A DNA stretch of 32,020 bases from a bacterium (GTDB taxonomy: Bacteria > Elusimicrobiota > Elusimicrobia > UBA1565 > UBA9628): contig JAJZJF010000013.1 in the NCBI GenBank assembly GCA_021810245.1, forward strand, positions 1 to 32,020. The letters run 5' to 3'. Shown here in pieces: positions 18,978-26,410 of this stretch; positions within the stretch are counted from its first letter, which is position 1, and every line of letters starts with the position of its first letter. The notes under the pieces are model-generated. The model searched no databases and was not told where the DNA came from. It worked only from the letters and a program-made list of their open reading frames with translations. A program made the translations under genes and the position numbers.

Positions 18978-19291
18978 ATCCAATCAAGATAAGAAGAATG
19001 TCCGTCTTTAATCTCAAGAGTCAAAAATTCCGGAAGTTCGTAGCTGTGGCGCTTGAGGATCGATTTTTTGAGGCGCTTAACCAAAGAGGAGCGGGTTTTA
19101 ATCAATAGGAGAATTTCTTTTTCCGATTGCGCGCGGTTTTTCCAAAAATAAAAAGACGCCGAGATAGGAATTAAAGAGACACAAGCGGCCAGTTTTTCCT
19201 TGACCAAGGCTTGGGCCAAGATTTTGGCTTCCGAATTTTTTGAGACCGCCGTTAACGCCAGACAGAATTTTGGCTTAGGGGGTTTTTTCAC
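18959..19291 (-). CDS. cutA: CutA1 divalent-cation tolerance protein
   Basis: Small trimeric ferredoxin-like protein related in fold to PII signalling proteins; linked to copper tolerance in E. coli although its exact role is unsettled. The 110 residues fit the family: LALTAVSKNSEAKILAQALVKEKLAACVSLIP, then SFYFWKN with the conserved Trp, EKEILLLIKT, RHSYELPEFL (usually HpYevPEi) and the C-terminal YLDWI. The start is GTG, overlapping the pyk stop as GTGA, so translation is coupled to pyruvate kinase. The gene overlaps maf by 19 bp. Slightly basic N-terminus (MKKPPKPK) is not a signal peptide. Confidence 0.9.
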   Translation of the reverse strand: MKKPPKPKFCLALTAVSKNSEAKILAQALVKEKLAACVSLIPISASFYFWKNRAQSEKEILLLIKTRSSLVKRLKKSILKRHSYELPEFLTLEIKDGHSSYLDWIWKNTR

Positions 19292-20742
19292 CGGTAAGTA
19301 TGAGAGCCGACAACCATGATTTTAAGCATGTTAGAGGCTTTGTGTTTGGCGGTGCCGCCAGCGGTAATGAGGGCGGTTTGACCCTTTTTTAGCAAGCCTC
19401 TTTTAAGAAGATTTCGTTCTCCCGTGGCGAGCATCTGATCGGTGGAGCTTCCCAAGGGCGAAATCACCGGGGTAATCCCCCAATAAAGCGCTAGTTGATT
19501 GAAAGTTGATTGAAGAGGAGTTAAAGCGTAGATGGGCGCATTAGGCCTGTACTTAGACATGACCTTGGCGGACCACCCGGTCATGGTATAGACTATCACC
19601 GCGTCAGCCCCGGTTACGTCGCAGGCGTCATGGGCCGCCCGGGCCAAGGCGTTGGCGAACCCGGTTTTAGAATTATCGTTGATTCCATGCGGGATATTGT
19701 TGTAGCGAAACTGTGAATTCTCGGCTCTTTGGATAATGTCGGCCATCATTGAGACCGCCTCTATTGGATATTTCCCTACGGCCGTTTCCGCCGAAAGCAT
19801 CACGACGTCGGCGCCGTCATAGATGGCGTTGGCGACATCCGAGGCTTCGGCCCTGGTTGGGGTCGATTTTGAGATCATGGATTCAAGCATTTGGGTGGCC
19901 ACAATCCCAAGTTTTCCCATCTCATTGGCCTTTTTTATCATCTGCTTTTGAAGATTGGGAACTTCCGCCGGAGACAGCTCGACCGCGAGATCTCCACGAG
20001 CGACCATGATTCCATCCGAAAATTTGAGTATCGAGTCTAGATTCTTGATGCCAAGAGGGTGCTCGATTTTCGCGATGAGATTCATCGGAGAATTGGCGGC
20101 TTTGAGAATTTTTTTGGCGAGTATGACGTCTTCCGGCCTTCGGACAAAGGAAAGGGCGACATGGCTAATACCCATTTTAATTCCCACTTTTAAATCTTCG
20201 ATATCTTTGCGGGTTAAGGCGGGAAGATCAATATCGGCTCCTGGAAGATTCATTCCTTTGTGTTCGGCGAGCATTCCTCCAACTATAACTTCGCAATCGA
20301 CAAAATTATCACCTTTTTTAACGACCTGTAAAACTTTAGACCCGTCATCCAATAAAATTTTGGACTTAAGAGAAACGGACTGGGGCAGTTTTTTGAAATC
20401 CGTGGGTATTTCCGAAGACGTTCCGATAATGGACCTTGTGGTGATCCGAATCTTGGCTCCCTGAACTAGGGAAATAGGCTTTCCCCCTTCTAAATTCCCT
20501 ATTCGAAGGCGAGGTCCTTGGAGATCCATTACGATGGAGCAGGGAATTTGAGTTTTTTCGGAGGCGGCCCTGATCTGATTGACCAATGGAGCGAGTTTTT
20601 CCATCGGAGCGTGGGAACAATTAAGACGGAAAGCGTTAACGCCTGATTTTAAGAGTTTTTCCATCATCTCCATGCTTGAAGATGCGGGGCCCAATGTGGC
20701 CAAAATTTTTGTTTTTTTTGAAACTAGAAGCGCATTGAGCAT
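19288..20742 (-). CDS. pyk: Pyruvate kinase
   Basis: Final glycolytic enzyme: phosphoenolpyruvate plus ADP to pyruvate plus ATP. The 484 residues show TKILATLGPASSS and VNAFRLNCSHAP at the N-terminus (family: TKIVCTIGPAS, RlNfSHG, so Phe to Cys at one site), the KIEHPLGIKNLD segment with the catalytic lysine, MVARGDLAVELSPAEVPNLQK, the signature ATQMLESMISKSTPTRAEASDVANAIYDGADVVMLSAETAVGKYPIEAV, and a complete C-terminal allosteric domain ending with ITAGGTAKHKASNMLKIMVV. AAGGA seven bases before the ATG supports the start. A strong hairpin occupies the leader. It heads a coupled series pyk-cutA-maf. Pyruvate made here would feed the 2-oxoacid dehydrogenase whose E2/E3 are encoded elsewhere in the window, if that complex uses pyruvate. 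Confidence 0.97.
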   Translation of the reverse strand: MLNALLVSKKTKILATLGPASSSMEMMEKLLKSGVNAFRLNCSHAPMEKLAPLVNQIRAASEKTQIPCSIVMDLQGPRLRIGNLEGGKPISLVQGAKIRITTRSIIGTSSEIPTDFKKLPQSVSLKSKILLDDGSKVLQVVKKGDNFVDCEVIVGGMLAEHKGMNLPGADIDLPALTRKDIEDLKVGIKMGISHVALSFVRRPEDVILAKKILKAANSPMNLIAKIEHPLGIKNLDSILKFSDGIMVARGDLAVELSPAEVPNLQKQMIKKANEMGKLGIVATQMLESMISKSTPTRAEASDVANAIYDGADVVMLSAETAVGKYPIEAVSMMADIIQRAENSQFRYNNIPHGINDNSKTGFANALARAAHDACDVTGADAVIVYTMTGWSAKVMSKYRPNAPIYALTPLQSTFNQLALYWGITPVISPLGSSTDQMLATGERNLLKRGLLKKGQTALITAGGTAKHKASNMLKIMVVGSHTYR

Positions 20743-20760
20743 CGGAGTATCCTTTATAAA

Positions 20761-20810
20761 GGTTCACCCGCGGTTCTCGCTTAACTTGAAGCGCGCGCCG
20801 CGGGTGAACC
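20761..20810 (-). repeat. Large GC-rich hairpin between the DUF167 gene and pyk
   Basis: GGTTCACCCGCGG (20761-20773) and CCGCGGGTGAACC (20798-20810) are perfect 13-bp inverted arms. Inside, CGCTT (20778-20782) and AAGCG (20789-20793) form a second 5-bp stem with a 6-base loop. In the minus-strand transcript the hairpin begins 14 bases after the DUF167 stop and ends a few bases before the AAGGA of pyk. No U-run follows, so it is not a standard terminator; a processing/stability element, a leader regulator or a dispersed palindromic repeat are all possible. Confidence 0.8.
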
Positions 20811-20824
20811 CATACAAACGAAAA

Positions 20825-21088
20825 TCAGGGAATAGATTCCATGACCCGTTTGAGTTGTTCTTCCGTTTTTCCGACTATTTCGACAGTTTTTTCCCGGCCG
20901 TTGGCTCCGCGCAGAATGTTGACTTTTTTATTGGGAACCTCGAAGAATTCAGCCAGGTAATCCTTAAGAGCCGCATTTGATTTCTTATCAATGGCGGGGG
21001 CGGCGACCTTGACTCTCAAAACGCTTCCGATACGGCTGACGACTTCGTTTTCCGGAGCGTTTGGGATGACACGAACCTTTACGATCAT
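20825..21088 (-). CDS. YggU/DUF167 family protein
   Basis: Small 87-residue protein of the DUF167 (YggU) family, of unknown biochemical function. The family pattern is clear: basic RVIPNAPENEV at the N-terminus, LRVKVAAPAIDKKSNAALKDYLAEFF (usually vkapPveGkAN..l...la..f), then the VNILRGANGREKTVEI strand (usually v.i..G..sr.K.v.i). The typical GxAN is KSNA here. A near-perfect Shine-Dalgarno GGGAGGA lies five bases before the ATG. It is divergent from the RSH gene with a 76-bp gap and upstream of pyk with a hairpin in between, so it may share the pyk transcript. In many bacteria this gene sits beside yggT or proC, which are not seen here. Confidence 0.85.
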   Translation of the reverse strand: MIVKVRVIPNAPENEVVSRIGSVLRVKVAAPAIDKKSNAALKDYLAEFFEVPNKKVNILRGANGREKTVEIVGKTEEQLKRVMESIP

Positions 21089-21164
21089 GAATGTCCTCCC
21101 TTCCTAGGATTTTTACTCTCACTTATTGTAGCATTTTTTATATTGTGTCTCAAGAGAGCTTTGA
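21089..21164. promoter_or_regulatory. Divergent promoter region for DUF167-pyk and the RSH gene
   Basis: The 76-bp gap is the only non-coding DNA from which both divergent groups can start. On the plus strand TATATT (about 21139-21144) and on the minus strand TACAAT (complement of ATTGTA) resemble -10 elements; neither has a convincing -35. Closely opposed promoters would link expression of the (p)ppGpp enzyme with that of pyruvate kinase. Confidence 0.35.
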
Positions 21165-22607
21165 GTGAACAAAGAAGAAATTATAGATCGGTTTCATTCA
21201 TATGAGCCGGCCATCGACGCCGTTTTGATATCCAAGGCCTACGACTTTTCCGAGAAGGCTCATTCAAAACAGGCCCGCGCCAGCGGCGAACATTATTTTG
21301 TTCATTGCCATGCCGTGGCTTCGTCCTTGGTGGATTGGAAAATGGATTTACCCACTATCTGCGCGGGGCTTCTCCATGACGTCATTGAAGACACCCCAGT
21401 TAAAGAAGATGTGTTGCGCCAGGAGTTTGGGAATGAAATTACGAAATTAGTCCTAGGGATGACCAAACTTGATCATCTCCAATTTCAGTCTCGCGACGAT
21501 GCGCAGGCGGCCAATTGGCGAAAAATGCTTTTAGCGACGGCCCAGGATATCCGGGTCATTATCATCAAGTTGGCGGATCGCCTTCATAACATGAAGACGA
21601 TTAATTTTCTTGAGGCTGAAAGGCAAAAACGGATCGCGGAAGAAACAATTTCCCTTTACGCGCCGCTGGCTCACCGCTTAGGAATGTTTGAAATTAAAAG
21701 CGAGCTTGAAGATTTAGCCTTTGCGGTTCTGGAGCCTAAGGAATATCAGTCGTTGAGCCAAAAGTTGGAGGTCAAAGGCGCTGAAAAGGAAAAAACCTTG
21801 GCGGAATTTACCGAGGCTTTGGAAGCGACGCTGGCCTCTTCTCAAATAGCCTATCGTATTTCGGCCCGGACCAAAAGTCTTTATTCGATTTATCAGAAAA
21901 TGCTCAGACAATCAAAGCCCTTTGAGGAAATACAAGACGCTTTGGGAGTCCGAATTATCACTGATACGGTATCCCATTGCTACGCCCTTTTAGGCATTGT
22001 TCACTCCCGCTTTAAGCCGCTGGCCGGAACTTTTACCGATTACATCTCTTTGCCTAAAATCAATCTCTATCAAAGCCTGCACACAACCGTCATGGGCCCG
22101 CAAGGAGCCTTGATTGAGGTTCAAATACGCACCGAAGAAATGAATCGCACTTGCGAGTATGGAATCGCCGCGCATTGGCGATATAAGACTGGAGACGGGA
22201 AAGAAGATCTCCATCTGGAAGAGAAGCTTAATTGGCTTCGCCAGTGGATTGAATGGCTTCAGGATTTGAAAAGCCCACGCGAATTTTTGGAAAGTTTGGC
22301 GACAGATTTAACTCTTCATCAGGTTTTCGTTTTTACCCCGAATGGGGAGGTCAAAGTTTTGCCTGCGGGGGCGACTCCCCTTGATTTTGCCTTCGCCGTC
22401 CACACGGAAATCGGATATTCCTGCATCGGGGCGGTCGTCAACAATAAAATGGTCAAGCTAGACTATGAACTCCAGTCGGGGGATATCTGCCAGGTTTTAA
22501 CCCGCAAAAACTCAAATCCAAAAAAAGATTGGCTTCAGATTGTCCGTACCGCTCGCGCCAGATCCCGCATTCGCCGATATCTGAGAGATCACGGCCTTGA
22601 GGCGTAG
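21165..22607 (+). CDS. Short RelA/SpoT homologue: HD hydrolase - (p)ppGpp synthetase - TGS
   Basis: Makes and degrades the alarmone (p)ppGpp. HD hydrolase domain: His47 (YFVH), His71-Asp72 (GLLHDVIEDT) and Asp138 (IIKLADRLHNMKT) are all present, so hydrolysis looks intact. Synthetase domain: ISARTKSLYSIYQKM, DALGVRIIT, LPKINLYQSLHTTVMGP and EVQIRTEEM..CEYGIAAHWRYK. The position that reads RXKD in bifunctional Rel/SpoT and EXDD in RelA is TFTD (289-292) here. A TGS domain follows (about 392-455, HQVFVFTPNGEVKVLPAGATPLDFAFAVH). The protein ends 25-30 residues later, at 480, instead of running to ~720, so the helical, zinc-finger and ACT domains that sense the ribosome are missing. No remnant of them lies downstream. 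Start is GTG with a weak purine-rich upstream sequence. Confidence 0.93.
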   Translation: MNKEEIIDRFHSYEPAIDAVLISKAYDFSEKAHSKQARASGEHYFVHCHAVASSLVDWKMDLPTICAGLLHDVIEDTPVKEDVLRQEFGNEITKLVLGMTKLDHLQFQSRDDAQAANWRKMLLATAQDIRVIIIKLADRLHNMKTINFLEAERQKRIAEETISLYAPLAHRLGMFEIKSELEDLAFAVLEPKEYQSLSQKLEVKGAEKEKTLAEFTEALEATLASSQIAYRISARTKSLYSIYQKMLRQSKPFEEIQDALGVRIITDTVSHCYALLGIVHSRFKPLAGTFTDYISLPKINLYQSLHTTVMGPQGALIEVQIRTEEMNRTCEYGIAAHWRYKTGDGKEDLHLEEKLNWLRQWIEWLQDLKSPREFLESLATDLTLHQVFVFTPNGEVKVLPAGATPLDFAFAVHTEIGYSCIGAVVNNKMVKLDYELQSGDICQVLTRKNSNPKKDWLQIVRTARARSRIRRYLRDHGLEA

Positions 22608-24088
22608 TTTTTCCGAACAAACAATAAAGCGGTGGGGTCCTCATAAACGAGAGTCCATTTAGATTTCGGCATTAAAAGGGAATACCAAGACAAGCTTTGT
22701 TTTAAATGGGGGATTAAGGCCGCGTCGATTTTTTGGGAGTCCAAAAATTTCCTCCAATTTTGGGGGTTTGAGAGGGCTTTTTTTTGCTCCAATAAAAGAT
22801 CATGGAAGAGATACCTTCCGTCGCAATAGACTTTAAACTGAGGCCTTAATTTCCAAGCGAGATATCCCCCCCATTCCCAGGGGTTGTAAAAGCGGAGTTT
22901 AGATAGAGAATTATGTTGGGAGATAAAGGTCGTCGCTTTCTCGGGGAAAAGGCGTCCGTCAAAAGGGAAATTTTGAATGGAAGGCGTCCAAAAACTCCAG
23001 ATAAAAAAAATAGAGCCCAAGGCGATTATAAACGAGCCGTTGAGCGCATATTTTTCCTTAATCCGTATTTCATTGAGCCAAGAACCTCCGCCCATCAAAA
23101 AGGCTATGACAAAATAGGGGGCGATTCTGCGGCGCTCTAGGGTCAATAGGGATAGAAATAAAACTAGGCAGAAAATCGGGCTATTTTTTTTAAATTCTAT
23201 TTGATTGGGTTTGGACAGGAGGATTGTTGCCAAGCCTAATAGCAATAAGATAAATACGGCATCGGTTGGCCAATGACTTGGAGGAAGGAAATTAAACGCG
23301 CCCCATTCGGCAATGGAGTTGAGAGCGTTGTTTTCTTTTAAGTGGATGAGAGCCACCTGATAAGGCCCGATTCCATATGGATTTAACAACGTTCCTAAAA
23401 AAGCGGAAGTACCCCACAAAATAGTTTTTTTGAGCTCGGAAATTTCCCGGTACAAAAGGCGGAAAAAAGCGTAGATGAAAATCAGGACTTCTCCAAGGAT
23501 AAAACCCGCGTGGAGATTTGACCACAAAATAAAAACTCCAAAGAACCCCCAGGAAATTTTCGAGTTTAGAATAGCGGGGTTTTGCCAGTCTATTTCAAGG
23601 GCTAAGAGAACCCAGGTAAAGAAAATAAGCGAAAACAGTTCGGGCCTGAGATCGGAATGGGATATCGAGGTGGCCGCCCACAATAAAAAGGCGCCTAAGA
23701 TCATGTTTGTTTGAACGCGCTTTTGGCGGAGCCCGATTTCAATAGGAATCCAGGCTAAACAGAGAAGCGATGATTTGAATAAAAGAAGAGCTTTCCATCC
23801 GCCAATTTTATAGAGGCTCAAGAACATCAGTTGGGAGAGCCATTCAAAATCAATCCAGGGCGCATGGGGTTTGCTCCAAGACCAAAAATCAAAGCGTGGA
23901 AATGCGTGGTTTATCAACATCCAGCGCGCGGCGGAAAACCCCCAAAAGAGATCGGGGTTTCTAATTGGAATTAGAAAAGCCGGTAGAGCGGCAATAAAAA
24001 TAAGAAAATAAAAAAGCGGACCTTTTATTTGCGGTTTGAGATTGAGTAATATGGAAGAAGCGTCCGGGATTAACCCGCGCTTAGGCAT
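22589..24088 (-). CDS. Polytopic membrane protein, possible GT-C-type glycosyltransferase
   Basis: Not assignable to a named family. The 499 residues contain about ten to twelve hydrophobic spans, beginning near residue 23 (PLFYFLIFIAALPAFLIPI). The first extracytoplasmic loop carries RNPDLFWGF and a Trp-rich stretch DFWSWSKPHAPWIDFEW, reminiscent of the Asp-bearing first loop of GT-C glycosyltransferases that use polyprenyl-phosphate sugars. The soluble C-terminal ~130 residues include FYNPWEWGGYLAWKLRPQFKVYCDGRYLFHD, a NP.GGYL...DGR pattern I associate with unnamed bacterial membrane proteins of this type. The ATG overlaps the end of rpmB by 8 bp, so it is co-transcribed with L28; the 3' end overlaps the RSH gene by 19 bp. 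Role in glycan or envelope building is inference. Confidence 0.7.
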   Translation of the reverse strand: MPKRGLIPDASSILLNLKPQIKGPLFYFLIFIAALPAFLIPIRNPDLFWGFSAARWMLINHAFPRFDFWSWSKPHAPWIDFEWLSQLMFLSLYKIGGWKALLLFKSSLLCLAWIPIEIGLRQKRVQTNMILGAFLLWAATSISHSDLRPELFSLIFFTWVLLALEIDWQNPAILNSKISWGFFGVFILWSNLHAGFILGEVLIFIYAFFRLLYREISELKKTILWGTSAFLGTLLNPYGIGPYQVALIHLKENNALNSIAEWGAFNFLPPSHWPTDAVFILLLLGLATILLSKPNQIEFKKNSPIFCLVLFLSLLTLERRRIAPYFVIAFLMGGGSWLNEIRIKEKYALNGSFIIALGSIFFIWSFWTPSIQNFPFDGRLFPEKATTFISQHNSLSKLRFYNPWEWGGYLAWKLRPQFKVYCDGRYLFHDLLLEQKKALSNPQNWRKFLDSQKIDAALIPHLKQSLSWYSLLMPKSKWTLVYEDPTALLFVRKNYASRP

Positions 24089-24278
24089 TCACGGGACGAA
24101 CGGCTTTCCCCGAGCGAATGCAACGGGTGCAAACATAAGCCGTTTGAGAGCGCCCTTCCAAAACCACCTTCTGTTTTTGGAGGTTGGGACGGAAAACGCG
24201 CTTGGTTCCGCGATGAGAATGACTGTAAGAGCGGCCCGTGACTGGACCCTTTGAACAGATGCTGCATTTAAAAGCCAT
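24081..24278 (-). CDS. rpmB: 50S ribosomal protein L28
   Basis: Small basic ribosomal protein. Of the 84-residue track ORF only the last 65 are real: they begin at the ATG at 24278 with AFKCSICSKGPVTG, the normal L28 start (usually CdvtGkkp..Gn.vSHs), continue through SYSHSHRGTKRVFRPNLQK and end with AYVCTRCIRSGKAVRPVNA. Two CxxC pairs (CSIC and CTRC) make this the zinc-binding form (C+), which in many bacteria has a zinc-free counterpart regulated by Zur. Start codon abuts the recG start (CATATG), with no intergenic base; no Shine-Dalgarno is visible upstream, and any promoter must lie inside recG. The 3' end overlaps the membrane protein gene by 8 bp. Confidence 0.93.
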   Translation of the reverse strand: MAFKCSICSKGPVTGRSYSHSHRGTKRVFRPNLQKQKVVLEGRSQTAYVCTRCIRSGKAVRPVNA

Positions 24279-26390
24279 ATGATTAATGATACTAAAAAAG
24301 ACTTCCAAACTGCAAGGGAGTTGTCCGTCACTCACTTAAAGGGGGTTGGTGAAAGCCGGGCAAAGGCTCTTGAAAAACTGGGAATTAGGAGTCTTTTAGA
24401 CTTATTGAGGCATTTTCCGCGGGATTGGCAAGATCGTCATGCGGCGAATCAATTTCCGGATCCGGACAAACCCGAGTTGAGAGCGTTTTTCGGAAAGGTG
24501 GTTCATGCGCGTTCTCTTTCGGCGGGAATGAGATTGTCTCTTTTTAAAGCGGAAATCGTGACTACGGCCGGGACGGTGTCCGCGGTTTGGTTTAGGCGCA
24601 AGAATCCGCGTTTTGACGCGATGGAATCTCTTAAGAAAGAAATAATTCCGGGCGCCAATATTTGGATTATAGGGCGGGCGGAAACCTCTGTTTTAGGAAA
24701 ATGCGAAGTTCATGTAGACGAGTATTATCTTCAGGGCGAATCCGCTTTTCTCCATGCCGACCGTTTAACCCCGATTTATCCTTTAACGGAGGGCTTGACG
24801 CAAAAGTTTTTCCGGGAAATTGAATGGCAGGCGTTGTCCAAATTCGCAAAAGACGTTCCCGAATTTGTCCCTCATCTCATTACCGCCAAACGCCAGCTTC
24901 TTGTGCCGGAGCAAGCGGTCAAGGGAATCCATTTCCCGCAGTCTCGCCTAGAACTTACGCAGGCGCGGCGCCGATTTGTCTATGAAGAACTTTTCTTTTT
25001 AAGCCTGGCTTGGCAGATCAAGCGCCGGCAGACTCGGGAGGCGGATAAAAATTTCGCTTATCAGATTAAACGCTCTCTTCTGACCCCGTTTAAAAATAAA
25101 TTGGGGTTTGAATTTACCGCCGCTCAGAAAAGGGCCATTAACGAGATTTTTGCCGACATGCAAGAGCCCTTTCCGATGTCGCGGCTTTTGCAGGGAGACG
25201 TGGGGTCAGGAAAAACCGCGGTCGCCATTTCAGCGATTCTTTTGGCCGTTGAGAATGGCGCTCAGGCGGCCTTAATGGCGCCTTCTGAAATTCTCGCCGA
25301 GCAGCATTTGGCGACTTTATCGCGGGCGCTTCAAGGTTTGCCGGTCAAGATTCAGATTCTCACTTCCCGTCTTAAATCCAAGGATAGAAAAGAAGCCCTG
25401 CGGAAAATTAAAGACGGGGAAATCGATATCGTGGTGGGGACTCACGCTTTAATTGAAGAAGACGTCGTATTTAAGAATTTGCGCTTGGCTGTTGTTGATG
25501 AGCAGCATCGTTTCGGCGTGCGCCAAAGGGCGACCCTTAAGCGAAAAGGGAGGTTGATCGATCTTTTGGTTATGACGGCGACCCCGATTCCGCGAACGCT
25601 TGCCTTGGCGCTCTATGGAGATCTCGATGTTTCAACCTTAGATCAGATGCCGCCCGGGCGCGTGCCGCCAAGAACATTTTTTTCCTCGGAAGCCAAGGCT
25701 CTTGAGGCCGTGCGTCGGGAAATTCAAAAAGGCCGCCAAGCCTATATCGTTTATCCGGTCATTGAGGAATCGGCCAAACAAGACCTTTTATCGGCCAAGG
25801 CTGAATTTAAGCGCTTAAGCGAAAGCGTTTTTAGCGGCATTTTCTGCGGTCTCATTCACGGCGCGCTTAAAAGCGCGGATAAAATTAAGGTGATGGAAGA
25901 TTTTAATTCTGGAAAAATAAAAATTCTCATTGCGACCCAGGTTATTGAAATTGGGATTGACGTCCCCAACGCTTCGATTATGGTCATTCAAAACGCCGAG
26001 CGTTTTGGTTTGGCCAGTCTTCACCAATTGCGCGGACGCGTTGGTCGGGGCGCGGGAGATTCCGAATGTCATTTAGTGGGAAATCCCCAGACTCCCGAAA
26101 GCAAAAGGCGAATTGAGATTTTATTGGAAAGTCACGACGGCTTTAGACTGAGCGAAGAGGATATGGCTTTGCGGGGATCGGGCGAAATTCTTGGCACGGT
26201 GCAGCATGGAGATTTTGGCTTTCATTTGGCGGATTTATCCAAGGACGAAGAGATTTTGAAGGAAGCTCGCGAAGATGCGGAGCAAATTTTATCCCAGGAC
26301 CCGAGTTTGCGCTTTCCCGAACATGAGCCGCTGCGGATGAGGCTAAGAGACCTCTATCAAGAACACTGGAGCTTTATTGATTTGGCATAA
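24279..26390 (+). CDS. recG: ATP-dependent DNA helicase RecG
   Basis: Branch-migration helicase that remodels stalled forks and Holliday junctions. The N-terminus has the helix-hairpin-like LSVTHLKGVGESRAKALEKLGI followed by the wedge/OB domain (about 60-160, with VSAVWFRRKNPRFD). Helicase motifs: I LLQGDVGSGKTAVAISA, Ia APSEILAEQHL, II VVDEQHRFGVRQRA (DEQH box), III MTATPIPRTLALALYGDLDVSTLDQMPPGR, V ATQVIEIGIDVPNASIM and VI HQLRGRVGRG, then the RecG C-terminal MALRGSGEILGTVQHG. The 703 residues are full length. The ATG is the second half of CATATG shared with rpmB and has no Shine-Dalgarno; a TTG at 24321, right behind AAGGGAG, is too close to be used. It is 20 bp before the 3-hydroxyacyl-CoA dehydrogenase gene. 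Confidence 0.97.
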   Translation: MINDTKKDFQTARELSVTHLKGVGESRAKALEKLGIRSLLDLLRHFPRDWQDRHAANQFPDPDKPELRAFFGKVVHARSLSAGMRLSLFKAEIVTTAGTVSAVWFRRKNPRFDAMESLKKEIIPGANIWIIGRAETSVLGKCEVHVDEYYLQGESAFLHADRLTPIYPLTEGLTQKFFREIEWQALSKFAKDVPEFVPHLITAKRQLLVPEQAVKGIHFPQSRLELTQARRRFVYEELFFLSLAWQIKRRQTREADKNFAYQIKRSLLTPFKNKLGFEFTAAQKRAINEIFADMQEPFPMSRLLQGDVGSGKTAVAISAILLAVENGAQAALMAPSEILAEQHLATLSRALQGLPVKIQILTSRLKSKDRKEALRKIKDGEIDIVVGTHALIEEDVVFKNLRLAVVDEQHRFGVRQRATLKRKGRLIDLLVMTATPIPRTLALALYGDLDVSTLDQMPPGRVPPRTFFSSEAKALEAVRREIQKGRQAYIVYPVIEESAKQDLLSAKAEFKRLSESVFSGIFCGLIHGALKSADKIKVMEDFNSGKIKILIATQVIEIGIDVPNASIMVIQNAERFGLASLHQLRGRVGRGAGDSECHLVGNPQTPESKRRIEILLESHDGFRLSEEDMALRGSGEILGTVQHGDFGFHLADLSKDEEILKEAREDAEQILSQDPSLRFPEHEPLRMRLRDLYQEHWSFIDLA

Positions 26391-26410
26391 TTTAAAGATA
26401 GGAGACTTGA

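Noticed and set aside
22608-22700. Frameshifted remnant of the RSH C-terminal domains
   Set aside because: No helical, zinc-finger or ACT-like sequence is readable in any plus frame downstream; the DNA codes for the membrane protein on the other strand.
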